From: Neofusicoccum parvum
Taxonomy: Eukaryota; Ascomycota; Dothideomycetes; Botryosphaeriales; Botryosphaeriaceae
NCBI GenBank assembly: GCA_020912385.1
Contig: CP087223.1
Location: 248,001-312,000, forward strand
Direction of reading: 5' to 3'
Length of the DNA: 64,000 nt
Positions 33,642-45,677 of this stretch are shown here, one piece after another (positions within the stretch are counted from its first letter, which is position 1; every line of letters starts with the position of its first letter). Made by a program: the position numbers and the translations under genes. The notes beneath the pieces are model-generated. The model saw nothing but the letters and a program-made list of their open reading frames with translations, was not told where the DNA came from and did no database searches.

Positions 33642-33920
33642 CTAACAGCCTGAGCCGATAGTGCATTGTGAGGTACAAGGGCATCTTTGGCCGCATGAAC
33701 CCCGTCCTTGAGAGATGCATTGGTTCTATAATACTTACGTCAAAGATCATTTAGCGCTATAGAGATATTCACTTACGCCAGGCGCACAGAGCGTAGGTTC
33801 CCAACATACAAATCCTGGAATGGCACCGGACGCAAAGCAGCCACGGCTGGAGCACGCAATAGCGGAAGCAGAAAGAGGATAAAGAAGGAGTAGAGAAAAT
33901 AGAGATTGAAGAAGCTGCAT
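33642..33920 (-). CDS. Small secreted cysteine-rich protein, two exons, 10 Cys
   Basis: Exon 1 (33920-33777) starts MQLLQSLFSLLLLYPLSASA, a clear signal peptide, and continues ACSSRGCF and VCWEPTLCAPG. A 51-bp intron with GTAAGT donor and TATTATAG acceptor (33776-33726) joins it in phase to exon 2 (33725-33642), which reads NQCISQGRGSCGQRCPC and ends QCTIGSGC before a TAG. The mature part of about 55 residues has 10 cysteines, all placed by exact splicing. Such proteins are typical candidate effectors or antimicrobial peptides in fungi. I recognise no family. It lies in a repeat-rich region. The gene model is inferred, but signal peptide, splice sites and Cys pattern agree. Confidence 0.72.
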
Positions 33921-36444
33921 TGTGATCTGTCGCTGTCGGTAGAGATAATATGGAGGAACTAAGAGCGTCCGGCCATAATTTATAATCTCTAGCCATGGAA
34001 AGAAAAGTTTTAGTATATATTATGTTGTGGAAGGAAGCGCGAATAAATCGTAGGCTTTACTTTACTTCTATTTTTATAGAAAATAACGTTCCCTCGTAGA
34101 TAGAGTTTAAACTACTAAATTTGCTTCCGCATTACGAAACACGAGGAGGCTAGCGGCTGCCATACACTCTTTATGTTAATAACAGGTGGTTTATACTTCT
34201 ATATATTATTTCCTTACCAAGGGCACCGTAAATTTCTTAGGCGAAGGACTAAAGGAAAGGCTGGCTTCTAAAAGAGGCGAAGGCGAGAGAAAGTATTATG
34301 GTACGATGAAAAGGTTTCTCGGTAGCGATATTAGCGGTACGGATGATGGGAGATACGGAAGAGGCGAAAAAAAAGCCATTTGAAGTAATAGAGGCAGTCC
34401 TGAATCGACTCCTCAAGGTGCTGTGATCATGGCTTTTATCCGCAATGGCTATGATCTCATGCGCTGGTACAGGAATAGAAAAGCCAAATGCATAGTCGGC
34501 CAGGGACGTGCTGAGTACAGCCGAGGCCCCTCTTTTAAACAACAGAGCGGTCCCTCGCTCGTCACCATGACCGCCCATAGATTCACGCTATCAACTATGT
34601 GGGTCAAGATGTACATCTAAAAATTTAGGTATACGCCGCGCAAGTCTCAGTCAGGATCCCGCCGCCGTGCCCGCTCGTCGGCCCCTCCGCCTGGCTCATC
34701 TGGACGATGAGGGCTGTCCGACAGCACTTAAGAGGAAGCACCCACCACCAGATCTTCCCCGATCGCCGCGTGTGGCGTGTGTCTCTCATGACTCTCGGCT
34801 GGGGACACTCCATTCCGCGCGTCCGGAGCAACACCATGCCTTCCACGCTGATCGCCCTCATCCTGCGCACATGAAAGGCAGTATGAATACAAGCCGAATG
34901 GGATAAGCGTACTTCATGGACGTAGACGGAAACGCTTTCGGCTCGGGAAGTTCCACCTCTGGCCCAACGGGTTACCTGTCCATGCCGTAGTCTCGTTTTC
35001 CAAGTACATCGAGAGCCTGCGCGTCCTCGGTATCAACAGGTGCAGTTAACAAGCCCAATTTCCAGTGAACAGTTGAGCTGTGCGGTGAGTACGAGGCGTA
35101 GAGAAGAGGAAGGGAGGGTAATCTCACCGTCTGACATGAGACGTGGAGAAACTTATGCGCCGCAGAAGTTCTCTAGTGTAGATATCGATTAGGAAAAAAC
35201 CAACGGGAGCAGCGGCAAGGTAGAAGAACTTCACTTTTGGTTGTTCTATTTTCTTCTTTCTCTCTTTCGCTTAAGAACTTATTAACTTTTACCTTAATCA
35301 TATATTAGTACCAGTCGCGATAGCTAAGATATATATAACTGCTTCTCTTTAACTAACTTGAGTTTTAATATCTTGGAAACTTAGCAAGATTTTAAGCTTT
35401 AAAGTATATTGTTGAACATCACGTGCTGTAGTGTCTCCTTGTATCGCACCACATAGCTTAGTTACAATCACTAGTATAGGAGTCAACTACCTTCTTCTTC
35501 TTCATGCCAATCATCAATAGATCATCGTTGTTCATCAATATTCCAACATGTATGTTTCTCTATTCTGTTTTTTAGGAATTCGTCTCGACCCGTAGTATGT
35601 TCTTACGTGTCTACGGAGGAGACTAAATGTGTAAGAGTCTCTAGTCTCTTGAGCTATTAACCGTGGAAAATATAGATACGAGTTGCTGGACATTTAGAGA
35701 TAGAGTCGGACGCAAAAGTGTAAAACGCGATGATGCGCATGTCGAGATCGGATGAGGTTGGAGCATTTACGCGATAGGACCTTACAGTAGCTCTTGCATC
35801 TAGAGACACCAGTATACTTCACGCTATGCCTGTCCTGAAATCACCGGACCAAAGGACGTCGGGAAACGGGTGAACAAGTCCCGAGGGCCATAAAGTTACG
35901 CCACAATCACTCAAGCTACCCAACAACATCGTCGGCCGCGCCGGGTGGTACGATATTCAGTTTCCCGTCAACGGGCAGGCTATTACCATCTCGCTAAGCC
36001 TTGATGCCGTAGCTCTTGTCAGAGCTTGTCACGACACGACTTCGTAGAGTAAGATGTCTTCAAGGCCGAAGGGGTGACGTTGGAGCCTTTTCCATTGCCT
36101 TTGCATTAAACGTTTTGCTTTCATTTGAACTTACTATCATCTTTTCTCAGGATCAAAGCAGCCTCTCCACCGGATATTTTAGCTTGTCATGCAGGTAGTG
36201 ACTGGTAAGTCCGGGGTCTGCGACCGGCAAGATGAAGCGAAAAAGATCGATGTTTTACCGGGGCATTCTCACCGTCTCTTCCGCAGCGAACATGCACCAG
36301 GTACGTACCCGAGCCTTGGCCGCGGTGTTGAAAATTCATAGGATATACATTTACGAGTTCCTCCGTCACCTACAAGTTTCATCGACATTCCAATTCCTCA
36401 GTCTTCACAAGCATTTATCTACGTTGCAAACAACTTCTCTCGCG
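33921..36444. other. 2.5-kb AT-rich, repeat-like stretch
   Basis: Strong AT enrichment is seen at about 34000-34230 and 35200-35560. Short frames exist at 34249-34620 on both strands but show no recognisable domain. A possible glycosyltransferase scrap is listed separately at 34870-35030. Confidence 0.4.
34870..35030 (+). pseudogene. Possible GT90 (CAP10-like) glycosyltransferase scrap
   Basis: The pieces YEYKPNG, FMDVDGNAFGSG and VVSFSKYIESLRVLG recall the YKY-x-x-D-x-D-G-N stretch and what follows it in CAP10-like enzymes, but they lie in different frames. Only about 50 codons are involved. Tentative. Confidence 0.3.
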
Positions 36445-36788
36445 ATGAAGGGAATCTTCTCTTTAACAACTTCTTTTGTTATCCTTATGTCTGCTCAAGA
36501 GCTTGCTGCTCAAGACGCCACAGGGAAAACCTGTACAATTACGAGCAATTCGGTATCGGCTTGTGTTGATCCATCGAACCATAACCTTATCCGTTACAGA
36601 TACAACCCGGGGGATACGGTTCCAGCTACCTGCTTCACAGCCGCTACTAATGGCTGGTTGAAAAGTTCAGCGCCGGGCGTGACTGAATGCTGGATTCTAA
36701 ACTATGATGTCAAAGGATGCAGTAAGTAGCTACAAGCTATACTACTAAAGAATACGGCTAATATATTTTAGACGTTCCGGTCTGCTGA
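36445..36788 (+). CDS. Small secreted protein with six cysteines, two exons
   Basis: Exon 1 (36445-36721) begins MKGIFSLTTSFVILMSAQEL, a signal peptide with likely cleavage after the AxA-like region near residue 22. It continues TGKTCTITSNSVSACVD, TVPATCFTAATNGW and VTECWILNYDVKGC. A 49-bp intron (36722-36771, GTAAGT donor and TTTTAG acceptor with an internal GCTAAT branch site) leads to exon 2 (36772-36788), which adds NVPVC and a TGA. Without splicing the frame would stop after CSK and have only five cysteines; the splice gives an even six. The mature protein is about 75 residues. Candidate secreted effector-like protein, family unknown. Confidence 0.7.
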
Positions 36789-37021
36789 CCTAGAACGAGC
36801 GCAAGGATAACGGGGATGCTTGTGTTGTCAGAAAAGGTGATTTTGTAGGGTTTACAGCGTGGAGAAAGGCTATGCGGCGAGGTGTAACGGCGAGTCTCTT
36901 CTATCCTGGCTGAGAGACTGGGAAGTGTAGAAAACGCTCTTGGTAGAATAGAAAAACTGGGGGCGTACATTATTGACCTTTTCTATAACCTTTGCCTGCA
37001 GACTCTAGCCCATAGACTTTC

Positions 37022-37237
37022 TGTCGAACGGCGCGAGAAAGTAAGACACCGCTGGTTTTCTTATTGTTGCTACAGAATCTTGCTATATAGGTGTAATGAT
37101 CGGATTTACGGAAATACGCATAACTAGGGTGAATGACTTGTGCAGGGGTAGGTGTATGGTGTAGTAACAAGGCAAGTAGTAAAACGCATGTGGAACAAGG
37201 AGGTAAAACACGTGATTGCGGGCCAATGTGGTTGACA
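37022..37237. mobile_element. Solo LTR, copy 2 (216 bp)
   Basis: It is identical, as far as I can read, to the LTR at 9927-10142. Perfect 5-bp target duplications CTTTC flank it at 37017-37021 and 37238-37242. Near-identity of two solo copies suggests recent activity of this family. Confidence 0.93.
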
Positions 37238-37242
37238 CTTTC

Positions 37243-40200
37243 TATACAGCATCCGCCAGAGTCTTTGATACTCATGAAGGCTACTTCGTTTTCGGATCCG
37301 AGGAAAAGTGTCCAGCATCTATTTGAAGAAGGTCTTGATATCCTCCTTGGTGAAATGCACCAGAGGGTTTAGCCTATCCTCTCCAATGAATTCACAGCAT
37401 TTACTGTTAAGTCAGCCCCGAATGTACGACGGCTGTTTGGGTATAGAGCAGACTATACCTGGTCCGTTTCATTGCCACACCGTAGATATTCTCTTTCGTT
37501 GAGTCGGCATGCTCCTTCTTTACTGTGCCCTTCTGCACTAGTTGTTTCCAATGCCGTCTGTAGTGATCAGCAGAGTTCAAAGCACCGCCTCTCTCATGGC
37601 CGACAGTACGCGTCATTGCCACTGGTCACCGCCATCACGGACTGCACACGTCACCTGATTTCTTAACTCATCATCTCAGTTGTGGATTGCGTTGCTTGAC
37701 TCGTTTGTGTCATACCTTCTACCAGACGCAGAATGGAAGAGGTCGGTCGCATTTCGCAGCGTAGTGGCAACACAGTCAGCCCACTTGGATACCAAAGCTG
37801 TGCAGGGTAAATGTCAGGAAGGATTAAGTAAGGCAAGGTACGTAGAAAGACGTTCATGCAGTGTAGGTGGTAGAACGGCACGAGAGGGCGTTGCACGATG
37901 ATTGAGGTATCTGTGTAGGATCCTGTCAGCTTAAAATAATCCACAAGACAGCCAGTAGAACAATGCTGGATGTCGCCATGCTGGCCGTGGCTTCTTGCCC
38001 CAAGCGCCCAGAAAGGGTGGTGGGGGCGTGGTTTGTGGCGGGCGTTTGGCTTTAGGGGAAATTTGCATCCGAAAACGGCGCCACGAACCTCCAAAAACGA
38101 GGCATTTTCCCCTGAAACTTGCGTTGTGTTGTAGGGTTGCTGCTCCAAAATTGAGGAGATACCCAGGACCGTGAGGATTCTTATTTCTTCTTAGGATGGA
38201 ACTGCTGTTGGAGGTTCTACGGACTGCGTCTATGACTACGTTGAAGGTTGTGTAACACCATTGTGGGTCAGTTCAGCGCGAGATTGCTGCTGGTATGATC
38301 GAGGAGCTACATAACTAGGGCAATGCAGATTATGCCGAGGGAACGGGAGAGGGGAGAAGTCTTTTGGACGGGCGATAAAAGACGTTGGAAGCGAGGAAAG
38401 AGGGCGTGGAAGAAAGTCATCTTCCTGCTTCAGCGGCTGAACAGTCTATCAACCAGCCAATCCTTCACGATACTCGGATTGATGAAGTAAGTCATTTTCG
38501 TCCTTGACTACGGGTCAAGTTTAATGGAAGTCATGACAGGTAACTATTATAAAAACGATGGAATCCACCATGGCCAGCATATCCATCCGGTCAAGTAATG
38601 GAAATAAAGCGAAACTTCTACAGCATCGTCTGCCGTCCAATTCGAGTGTCACGCCGTGCCACCTCAGTGACCTTTGGAGCTATTGGTAGTAGCTATGGTC
38701 GCTCCCTGATCCTTCATCCTCTCCTCCCTCTTCCAAGCCCGGCTCGTCACCGCTGCTGCTGCCGTGTCCCTCGTCTCCGCGCTCCCCCACCATACTATTT
38801 GGGTGCTGTCGACACTCCTCCACTTTCCCGCTATCCCCGCCACTGTGCTGCTGCTGTTCATCATGCTCCTTCAACCTTACCACTCTAGCCCTTGTTTCCC
38901 GCCGATAAAGCAATGTTAAACGCCCTTAATCCAGGACGAAGACGCAACCCAGCCGCTCCATTACAAAAGTTCCTGTGCAAGAGTAGCGGGAGGATACGTT
39001 GCGCAGCAACGAAGGGAGAACAAGTGGTAGCTGGGATGAACGCCCTGACGGTAGGACCTGCTGGGGGATGCCGGGCAGGTGGAATAGGCGCTGGCGTCAG
39101 GGTCCTCCGACACGTCGTGTTGCTTCTCTAGTTGCAGCCGGCTGAAGGCGTCACGGCCCTCGGGCAGACCTGCTCGTCGCTAAGCTGGCGGTGGGGAGCG
39201 GTGGACGAGCGGCGAGGGCGATGAGCAACAAGCCATGTCCGTTGTGGTTGTCTTTTTGGGAGAGTGTGTGCTGACATGGCCGAGCGTGGTGGCGGGTTGC
39301 AGATGGCAGATGGCAGAGAATGGTGGATGTTAGTAGTGTTGACTGGGCCGTTGATAATGAACTCGGAGGCCGCGGGGCATAAGGAGAGTATGTCAGCCAA
39401 CGCAGGCTTGAAAAGAATGCAGCTACCCAACGCGCTATGGGTTTTTTGCCCGATCAGGGCCAGAACTTTAAAAAGACCTTGGATTAATGCCGGCAATGTA
39501 GTCGGAGCCGCTGCCGCAAGGACCAGTGTCAGCCAGCGGGACGCGGATGCGGACATGTAGAATCAAGGGAGGAGCGTGGTGCGCTCCGCGTACGGCGGCG
39601 GTCGTGGAGGGTAAGCGCGGGATTGAGGCGGTGATGAAGCATGGAATACTAAGCAATGGGTGTGGATCAGTATCACATCACCTCGCACACCACAACACAT
39701 CCACACCAAGATCTGCACCTCGGCACTACGAGCAGCACCATCAACCCACACCTGCCAACCAGGCCCCGGGACATCCGGCCAACGACGATGACGCCCAAGT
39801 GAGAGCGGGAGCGGAAGACGGCGGCCGCCAAACAAGATGACACTGTGCTCGCCAATGGATGCTTTGCAGGCTCCAGGTTCGAGGCCACCAAGAATACGAT
39901 ACTTGCCTTAGTTCCCTACCGACCACGATTAGCACGAGCACTGCTGAGAGGATTGGATGCCCTTGTACGCATTAATGTGGGCCTTTATCACTCGCATCGT
40001 CATCCGCCGCCCACCCGGTCTCCTTCACATTGCCCTTATCCGAATTCCGTAAGTACAATCGTATTCCTCCACTTTCATTCAGCATTGCGAGCCGGCGGCG
40101 CACACCTGAAGCCTCGGCACGGTTGGGATCTGGGTATTGCTAACTTTCGTTAGTGTTTGTGCCACAGCGAGTGGTGATTGGCGGTGGGTTTGATGTGATG

Positions 40201-40534
40201 CTTCTCAAACTGGGTGGCAGTTCGCACATGTAGCATACATCTCGCACTCCCAGAAAAGTGGTTCCTCAACGCCGGCCCCACCTCAATCCAGCCATGCCTA
40301 CCTACCAAAACCACTGAACACATTTGTCTGCACAGACTGAATGGAAAGCAAGTGGACCTACAAGGCCAAACGCTTGGGGGGGAGATCTCACCTTGCAGCT
40401 TCTCCTACCAAAGACACCAGCAGTGGCGGCGGCTGCAGCCATGGCGGGTAGTCTGCGAGAAACAGCAGCAAGGAGGTGGATGCGAAGGCGAGAGTATCAA
40501 ATACGAAACCCGCACGCACGACAGGTGTGGGTGG
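37243..40534. other. 3.3-kb stretch without a recognised gene
   Basis: Minus-strand frames at 37407-37622, 37663-38148 (161 codons) and 39128-39556 (142 codons) show no domain I recognise. A low-complexity Ser/Glu-coding stretch lies at 38680-38910. I could not find target duplications or inverted termini here. Confidence 0.35.
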
Positions 40535-40590
40535 TAGGACATCCACCCAGGCTTCTTGTGAAGGACCAGCCTTGACTCGAGAAGAACCGC
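40535..40590 (+). repeat. Single divergent-tract box, copy E
   Basis: This stretch reads GACATCCACCCAGGCTTCTT followed by GACCAGCCTTGACTCGAG, a weaker version of the box at 17815, 28355 and 54490. I did not find a convincing family gene on its left side. Confidence 0.5.
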
Positions 40591-43500
40591 TCTGCGCTAC
40601 TGAGCACAGCTGACCAAGGGACGCGGCACGCAATGTAATGACGAAACAGATCCGCGCTAGAACATCAAGGAAGCGAGCCATCTCGGCAGCAGGAGGGCGG
40701 ACTCCCTTGCACCTGGCAATGCACCGAATTAGCCTCAACGGATACGCTGAGGGTGTTTTTCATACCAAACACCCCCTTATTTCTTCCTTACGTCTTCTCC
40801 CGGCTGATTATACACTCTGCGACTATGTCTTCCTGCGCGGAAGATTACGAATCGCGTGCACATCGAGGGGCGGGCGGGGCGGGCGCGGATCACCACGACT
40901 TTGAGCGCACACCGGTGGCCGCCGATGCGCGCGGCGTGGACGCTGCCGCTGCCACCAGAGCCACGCCGACGCGTTCATGGTGCAACGCCATGCGGGCGGG
41001 CGGGGCGAGGCTGGAGGAGTCCTCGGTTTTGCAGCCGTCGCTCTCGGCGTCGCTGCCAAGCGCAGCTTCTCCGCGCCGCGTTGACTGTCATCCGCGGCTT
41101 CACACCGCAGCCTCTCAGGTATCGCCTTGACTATCGTAGTCCATCTCTTTGCGACATGCAGCACGAAATGGAAGAGAGCTACGGCGCCATCGAGACCGCT
41201 CGTCAGGACAGGAAGATGGTGGAGACGTGGGCCCAACCGCCAGTTGCGTGAGAGAAGAGGCGAGTGCAGAAGGAAGGGAGGGGTTCGACAGCTTCTTCAA
41301 ACTTGAAATTGAATTAGCTTATCCGATCGCAACCTACCGTGATGTCATGTTGTACGGTAACCTTGTCGGGAAGGTTGATTGACGGTTCTTGTCCATGATT
41401 GGCTAGAGTGAAAGAGTTCCTGGTACGTCGGCAGGTACGTACATTCTCCGTCCTCAACTCAACGTTATCAGTACTCATTGCTTTCCGCATAGGAAGTAGG
41501 GAGCTGTGTTTCTTTGGACTGTGGGTATGGAAGAGGGAGCTACATAGGATTCGGTGGAGCAGTATTACCGGTTGCTTGAGACCTGAGTAAGCTTTATTGC
41601 GGTACTGGATACGTGCGGCGGCTAGAAACGCGGGTATTCTTCGGTTTTGGGTGGAGAATGAGGAGGAAGAGTTACCAAAATATTGCGCTGGTGGTTATGG
41701 TTGTGGTCAAGAGAGGTTTCAATGAATGAGAGTGGCAAATCGAAAGTCTAGTGTCGCATCTGTTTATTTGCCTACAACACAACGCGCTCCGGTCTCTCTA
41801 TCTTCTCACACGACGCAGCACAACTACGTCTCAAAAAGATGTTAGCACAATGAGCGGTTTACATATTTGCGTGTACTATCTCACCCCTCCTTTCAAGTCA
41901 TCCATCACCCTCTACATTCTAGCGTAACGCCACTCGGTCCCGTCAACCGCCTGCTCTCAACCTCAGCGTTCGGTCAGTGCGCATCCACCAAGGCTTCTCC
42001 ACATTTGTGACCGACAACGACGAAGTGAACGGCATGGCAGATTGAACTGGTACGCCAAAAGAATCATATCTCTCTTGTAGGAGGAGGATCGCGCGTCAGC
42101 GTCACTCAATAAGGATGCGATGTAGCCGGGGAGGCGGGGAAGGCGCAGGCCAGATTGGAAGAGAAAAAACTGAAAAGAAACAATCCATGTGGATAGTTGG
42201 CAGGGCTGGGGCTGGTGGGGGGTTGGTGAGGGCCGAGCGGGCCTGCTGCAGGTACTTTTTAGCTGGGCCCGTTCCCTCTCTTCTATTGTTTGTCGGATAA
42301 GCTGCTCGCTGTTTTCCGCCATAGTATCAATGTTTTCCTTTTTCTTTGCCTGTATCCCGTTGTGTGGCTGGCTTGGGATTGCTTGTGTCGGGTGAGTTGG
42401 ATTGGGGTTGGCTGGATTGGGATGGGAAGCGAGCGCTGCGCCTCAAGATACCTCTTTCCGTCGGCTTACGCTGGCCTGATCTTTGTTTCTCGCAGTAATC
42501 CAGCTCACGTCCCACCGCACAAGGTTTGTTCCTGCGCATGAACATCCAAAGACTATACCGCTTGGGGCGAGATCGTTCGCTCATGATCCGCCACTGCCCA
42601 GCTCATATCAGGATCGGAGACATGATCGGGGGGATCGAGCAGCTGACAGCCATAGCCGTGGATGGCAAGAAAACATGGTAATGACCGAAATGATTCTCAC
42701 CGCCGATGAGTCGTCCCTGACCTTTGACGCCATGCGCGGGTTGACATTGCTATCACACTGCTGCATGACCGCGCATAGCCTTTATCACATCAGCAGGCCG
42801 CCCATCTCCACAATCCAATATCGAACACACTCATAGACTTCAGATGCATCTAGTGCCTTGAAATGAGCCTCTCCTTCCGCTCCACCCGCCTCATCACACC
42901 GCACACCCCCAGCCGCGTCCGCACACCTCAGCAGCAGCCACAAACTCAACGACAAAGTGTGGCATCGCGCTCGATATTGACGGGCAGGGGATCCAGGATG
43001 CCGCGCTGGGCGGCGACCCCGTCGTCGACCAGCACCGCGTCCGTCTCGTACGCTGAGGGCCGGGAGGAGCGGCGAGTGGGAGGCGTGCGCCGCGGTGAGC
43101 TGGAGCGATGGGCCAGCTATCGCGCTTCGGCTTCGTTGGTGATATTGTCGAGGAAGCCGGCCGTGAAGGTGGTGGGCGGGTTGAGTGGGAGGCGGCGTCG
43201 GCGAGGTCTGGGGTTTGGCGCACCAGGGCTGCGGGCGTCGTCAGTTGTATTTTTGTCGGTTGAGATGGCGGTTCGGGTGGAGACGCGCTCGGCGGGGACA
43301 GCTTTGATGATTAGTTAAAGGACGTTTAGGGCTGCGAAACGAGTCATGATACGGCGCCGACATGCGGAGGAACACAGTCAATCGTCAATAAGGATTATTA
43401 GCGCATCTGTACCCGCAGGAGCACAAAACTGTCGTACTGGTGAGGACTAGCCAATACGACTCCCCAAAAACACTGCGCACGAGAACTGCCGTCGTTATTG

Positions 43501-43977
43501 CACTAATAATACCTGTCGAACACCACGGTAGATTAGGCAGAGTACGTGGGCTGATATGAGTCTAAAAATAGTAACGTGTCGATCATCTTGGGCGCTTACG
43601 GAGTACCCTGTAGAGAAAGGTGGACGGTGGAGACCATCGCATTTAGCAAATCGGCACCGTCCGTTCGGCTGGTCGGCAAGCGGCAAAGGCCGACTGGTCC
43701 GTTTCACTCGCTGGCTAGCCGCCCTCTGTCGATCATATGCAAGGCGTACGGCTGCTTCCCAGGTTTCGCCCCAGTCCGACGTCCATGAAACAGATGGCAG
43801 CGATCCAATAGCGGAGCATCCGCAGGCTGAACGCACGATGCTTGTCGCACGGGCCTAATCCCACTCATCCTCATAAATCCTAACCGCTTCGCCTGGCTTT
43901 CACCTCTCCGTCTTCCCGATCTTACCTTCTCAAGCACTCGCCCGGAGCCGTTCATTCTTCCCTCTGGGCTCTTCGGA
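40591..43977. other. 3.4-kb stretch with only doubtful coding traces
   Basis: The GC-rich part at 40820-41250 has overlapping frames on both strands without motifs. At 41900-42350 a minus-strand frame (119 codons) is unassigned. A broken minus-strand frame at 42953-43310 is listed separately. The last 100 bp are the presumed promoter and leader of the BIM1-like gene. Confidence 0.35.
42953..43310 (-). pseudogene. Hypothetical reading frame with one internal stop
   Basis: The minus strand has one frame, open for about 118 codons except for a single TAG. It reads KNTTDDARSPGAPNPRPRR, PPTTFTAGFLDNITNEAEAR, then the stop, and then DAVLVDDGVAAQRGILDPLP. The composition is protein-like after the basic proline-rich start. 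No domain is recognised and no splice pair cleanly removes the stop. Confidence 0.3.
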
Positions 43978-44834
43978 ATGACCATGTCACGGACAGCGCT
44001 GATCGCCGTTGCCGTCGCCTGGTGGTGCAGTCTCGTTGGCGCCCACACCGTCATCACCTATCCTGGATGGAGGGGGAACAATCTGGCCACCAACGGCACC
44101 AATCCGGACGGCTCTATTCCCGCCGGATCTCTGGGAATCAACAATCTTGGAAACGGCACCGTTTCGTTTCCCTACGGAATGCAATGGATGTATCCATGTG
44201 AGAGATCATGACGCACGCAGGCTTTCCTGCTCAGCCTTTGCTGATTTCATCGTCCAGGCGGCGGCATGCCCACGTCGAACAACCGTACAAAATGGCCCGT
44301 GACTGGCGGCGCGCTTGGCTGGCAGCCTGGCTGGTTTGCTGGCCACAAGACCGCATTCATGTTTGTCAACTTGGGTCTTGGGAACGAGCCTCTGAACATG
44401 TCAAACAACATGGTGCCTGTTTTCTCCATCAACGGTCCCTCAGATGCCATGTATCCTGGATCCATCTGCCTTCCGCAAGTGCCGTTGCCCGCAAACGTGA
44501 GCGTGAATGTGGGCGACAATGCAACGATCCAGGTCGTTGAGCTTGCGCAGCACGGAGCCGCCCTGTACAGTGTACGTAGCCCCGGCAAGAGCCTGTTCGT
44601 CTCCCAGCTTACAGAGCGAACCAGTGCGTCGACATCACATTTGCGGAGCCAGAAGACGTTGCTCAAGCCAACGGGACGAATTGCGCCAATACCACCGGCG
44701 CTGACTCTCTCATTACCTTCGACCTTGTTTTCGCCACGTCGGATCTCAGCACTGCAGTGTCTTCACGCTATGCGAGCGTTCTTGCTGCGGTAATACCCAC
44801 ACTCGTAGCACTGATATGCACATTTTCTATGTAA
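43978..44834 (+). CDS. BIM1-like / X325-family secreted copper-binding protein
   Basis: The model joins 43978-44197, 44258-44571 and 44625-44834, giving 247 residues. A signal peptide ends in LVGA, so the mature protein begins with His (HTVITYPGWRGNN), the N-terminal copper ligand shared with LPMO-like folds. The core matches the X325 family: NRTKWPVTGGALGWQPGWF, then GHKTAFMFVNLGLGN with the second conserved His, SICLPQVPLP, NVSVNVGDNATIQ, QHGAALYSC and VDITFAEPEDV. A hydrophobic tail (VLAAVIPTLVALICTFSM) after a Ser-rich stretch predicts a GPI anchor. Characterised relatives bind copper at the cell surface and aid copper uptake rather than cleaving polysaccharide. Introns are 60 and 53 bp. 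Confidence 0.94.
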
Positions 44835-45002
44835 AGTCTGGGCAACCCTCTCTACCCTGTTTGAACTACACGTATTGAGTACGTGATCTTGGTCTCCTTG
44901 GACTTTGATGGAAGAGCTCATGGGAAAGCACCGTTTCGTCGATGTGTAAGTCCACTGTTCTGAAGAACACGCGACGGGCTCGCGGTTTGACGCACCTGTA
45001 TA

Positions 45003-45127
45003 CAGGGCTCTTGATTGTCAGGCTGATTCAAGCGCTTGGTGTCCAAGCGGGCCTAAAGGCCCCGCGTGGTACCTAATTCATGACCAAGCGCTTGGCTTGC
45101 TGAGCGGCTTGCCAAGCGAGAGCCCTG
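45003..45127. mobile_element. Short hAT-type MITE (125 bp)
   Basis: The left end CAGGGCTCTTG and right end CAAGCGAGAGCCCTG are inverted relatives of the 56.6-kb MITE ends. The interior has the same CAAGCGCTTGG / GCTTGCTGAGCGGCTTGCC theme and a GGGCCTAAAGGCCCCG palindrome. The flanking 8-mers CCTGTATA (44995-45002) and CCCATATA (45128-45135) match at six of eight positions, consistent with an old hAT target duplication. It lies 170 bp downstream of the BIM1-like gene. Confidence 0.75.
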
Positions 45128-45135
45128 CCCATATA

Positions 45136-45677
45136 TGTTGATTCTTTTACATTACCGTCGACCCTTACAATGGTTGATTTACTCTCAAAGACTTTTAGTA
45201 AATAGAAGATACCCTTGTCAAGTAGATTAAGATGGGGAGGATGATTCTACATGTTTACCCATGGTATAGCATCAGTCCCTTGCGCTGTGACTGTGGAACC
45301 CTGAGGATGAGGATACATGCAGCACTGATACTCGACAACTGGCTGTCTGTAAGTCGTTGAGCTGGGGGCATGGATGCCTCAGGTCTCTCAGAGCGGCGTT
45401 AAAAACGACATACGTGGGCGGCGTTTCATTTCACAGAGCTCGAGGTTCGCGGGAACCACAAATCAACCGGAGGTCCCGCGTGACTGGCCGCTTCGCCCAC
45501 CGTATGGGCCAATGGAGGAGAGACTGCACCGACAGCCACGGTGGAGCAAGTTTAAAGTCACTCACGTGGTAGCACGGTGGGCTTATTTCGAGGAACTAAA
45601 CGTTCATCAATTTTGTCTGCTGACGCTAAATACGGCCCGGGAAACTCTCATCAAATGGGCCCTCGCACCGCTGCCAA
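45136..45677. other. Intergenic, no recognised feature
   Basis: Short plus-strand frames overlap at 45357-45690 without motifs. The stretch lies between the MITE and the 3' end of the small secreted gene. Confidence 0.35.

Noticed and set aside
39128..39556. Possible seventh member of the unnamed family near tract box E
   Set aside because: A few residues (for example LHVRIRVPL near 39.6 kb) resemble the FRVxV strand, but no VVGPA or LEALxSL block follows in order.
39860..39900. tRNA-like GGTTCGAGGCC
   Set aside because: The upstream sequence does not form acceptor or anticodon stems.
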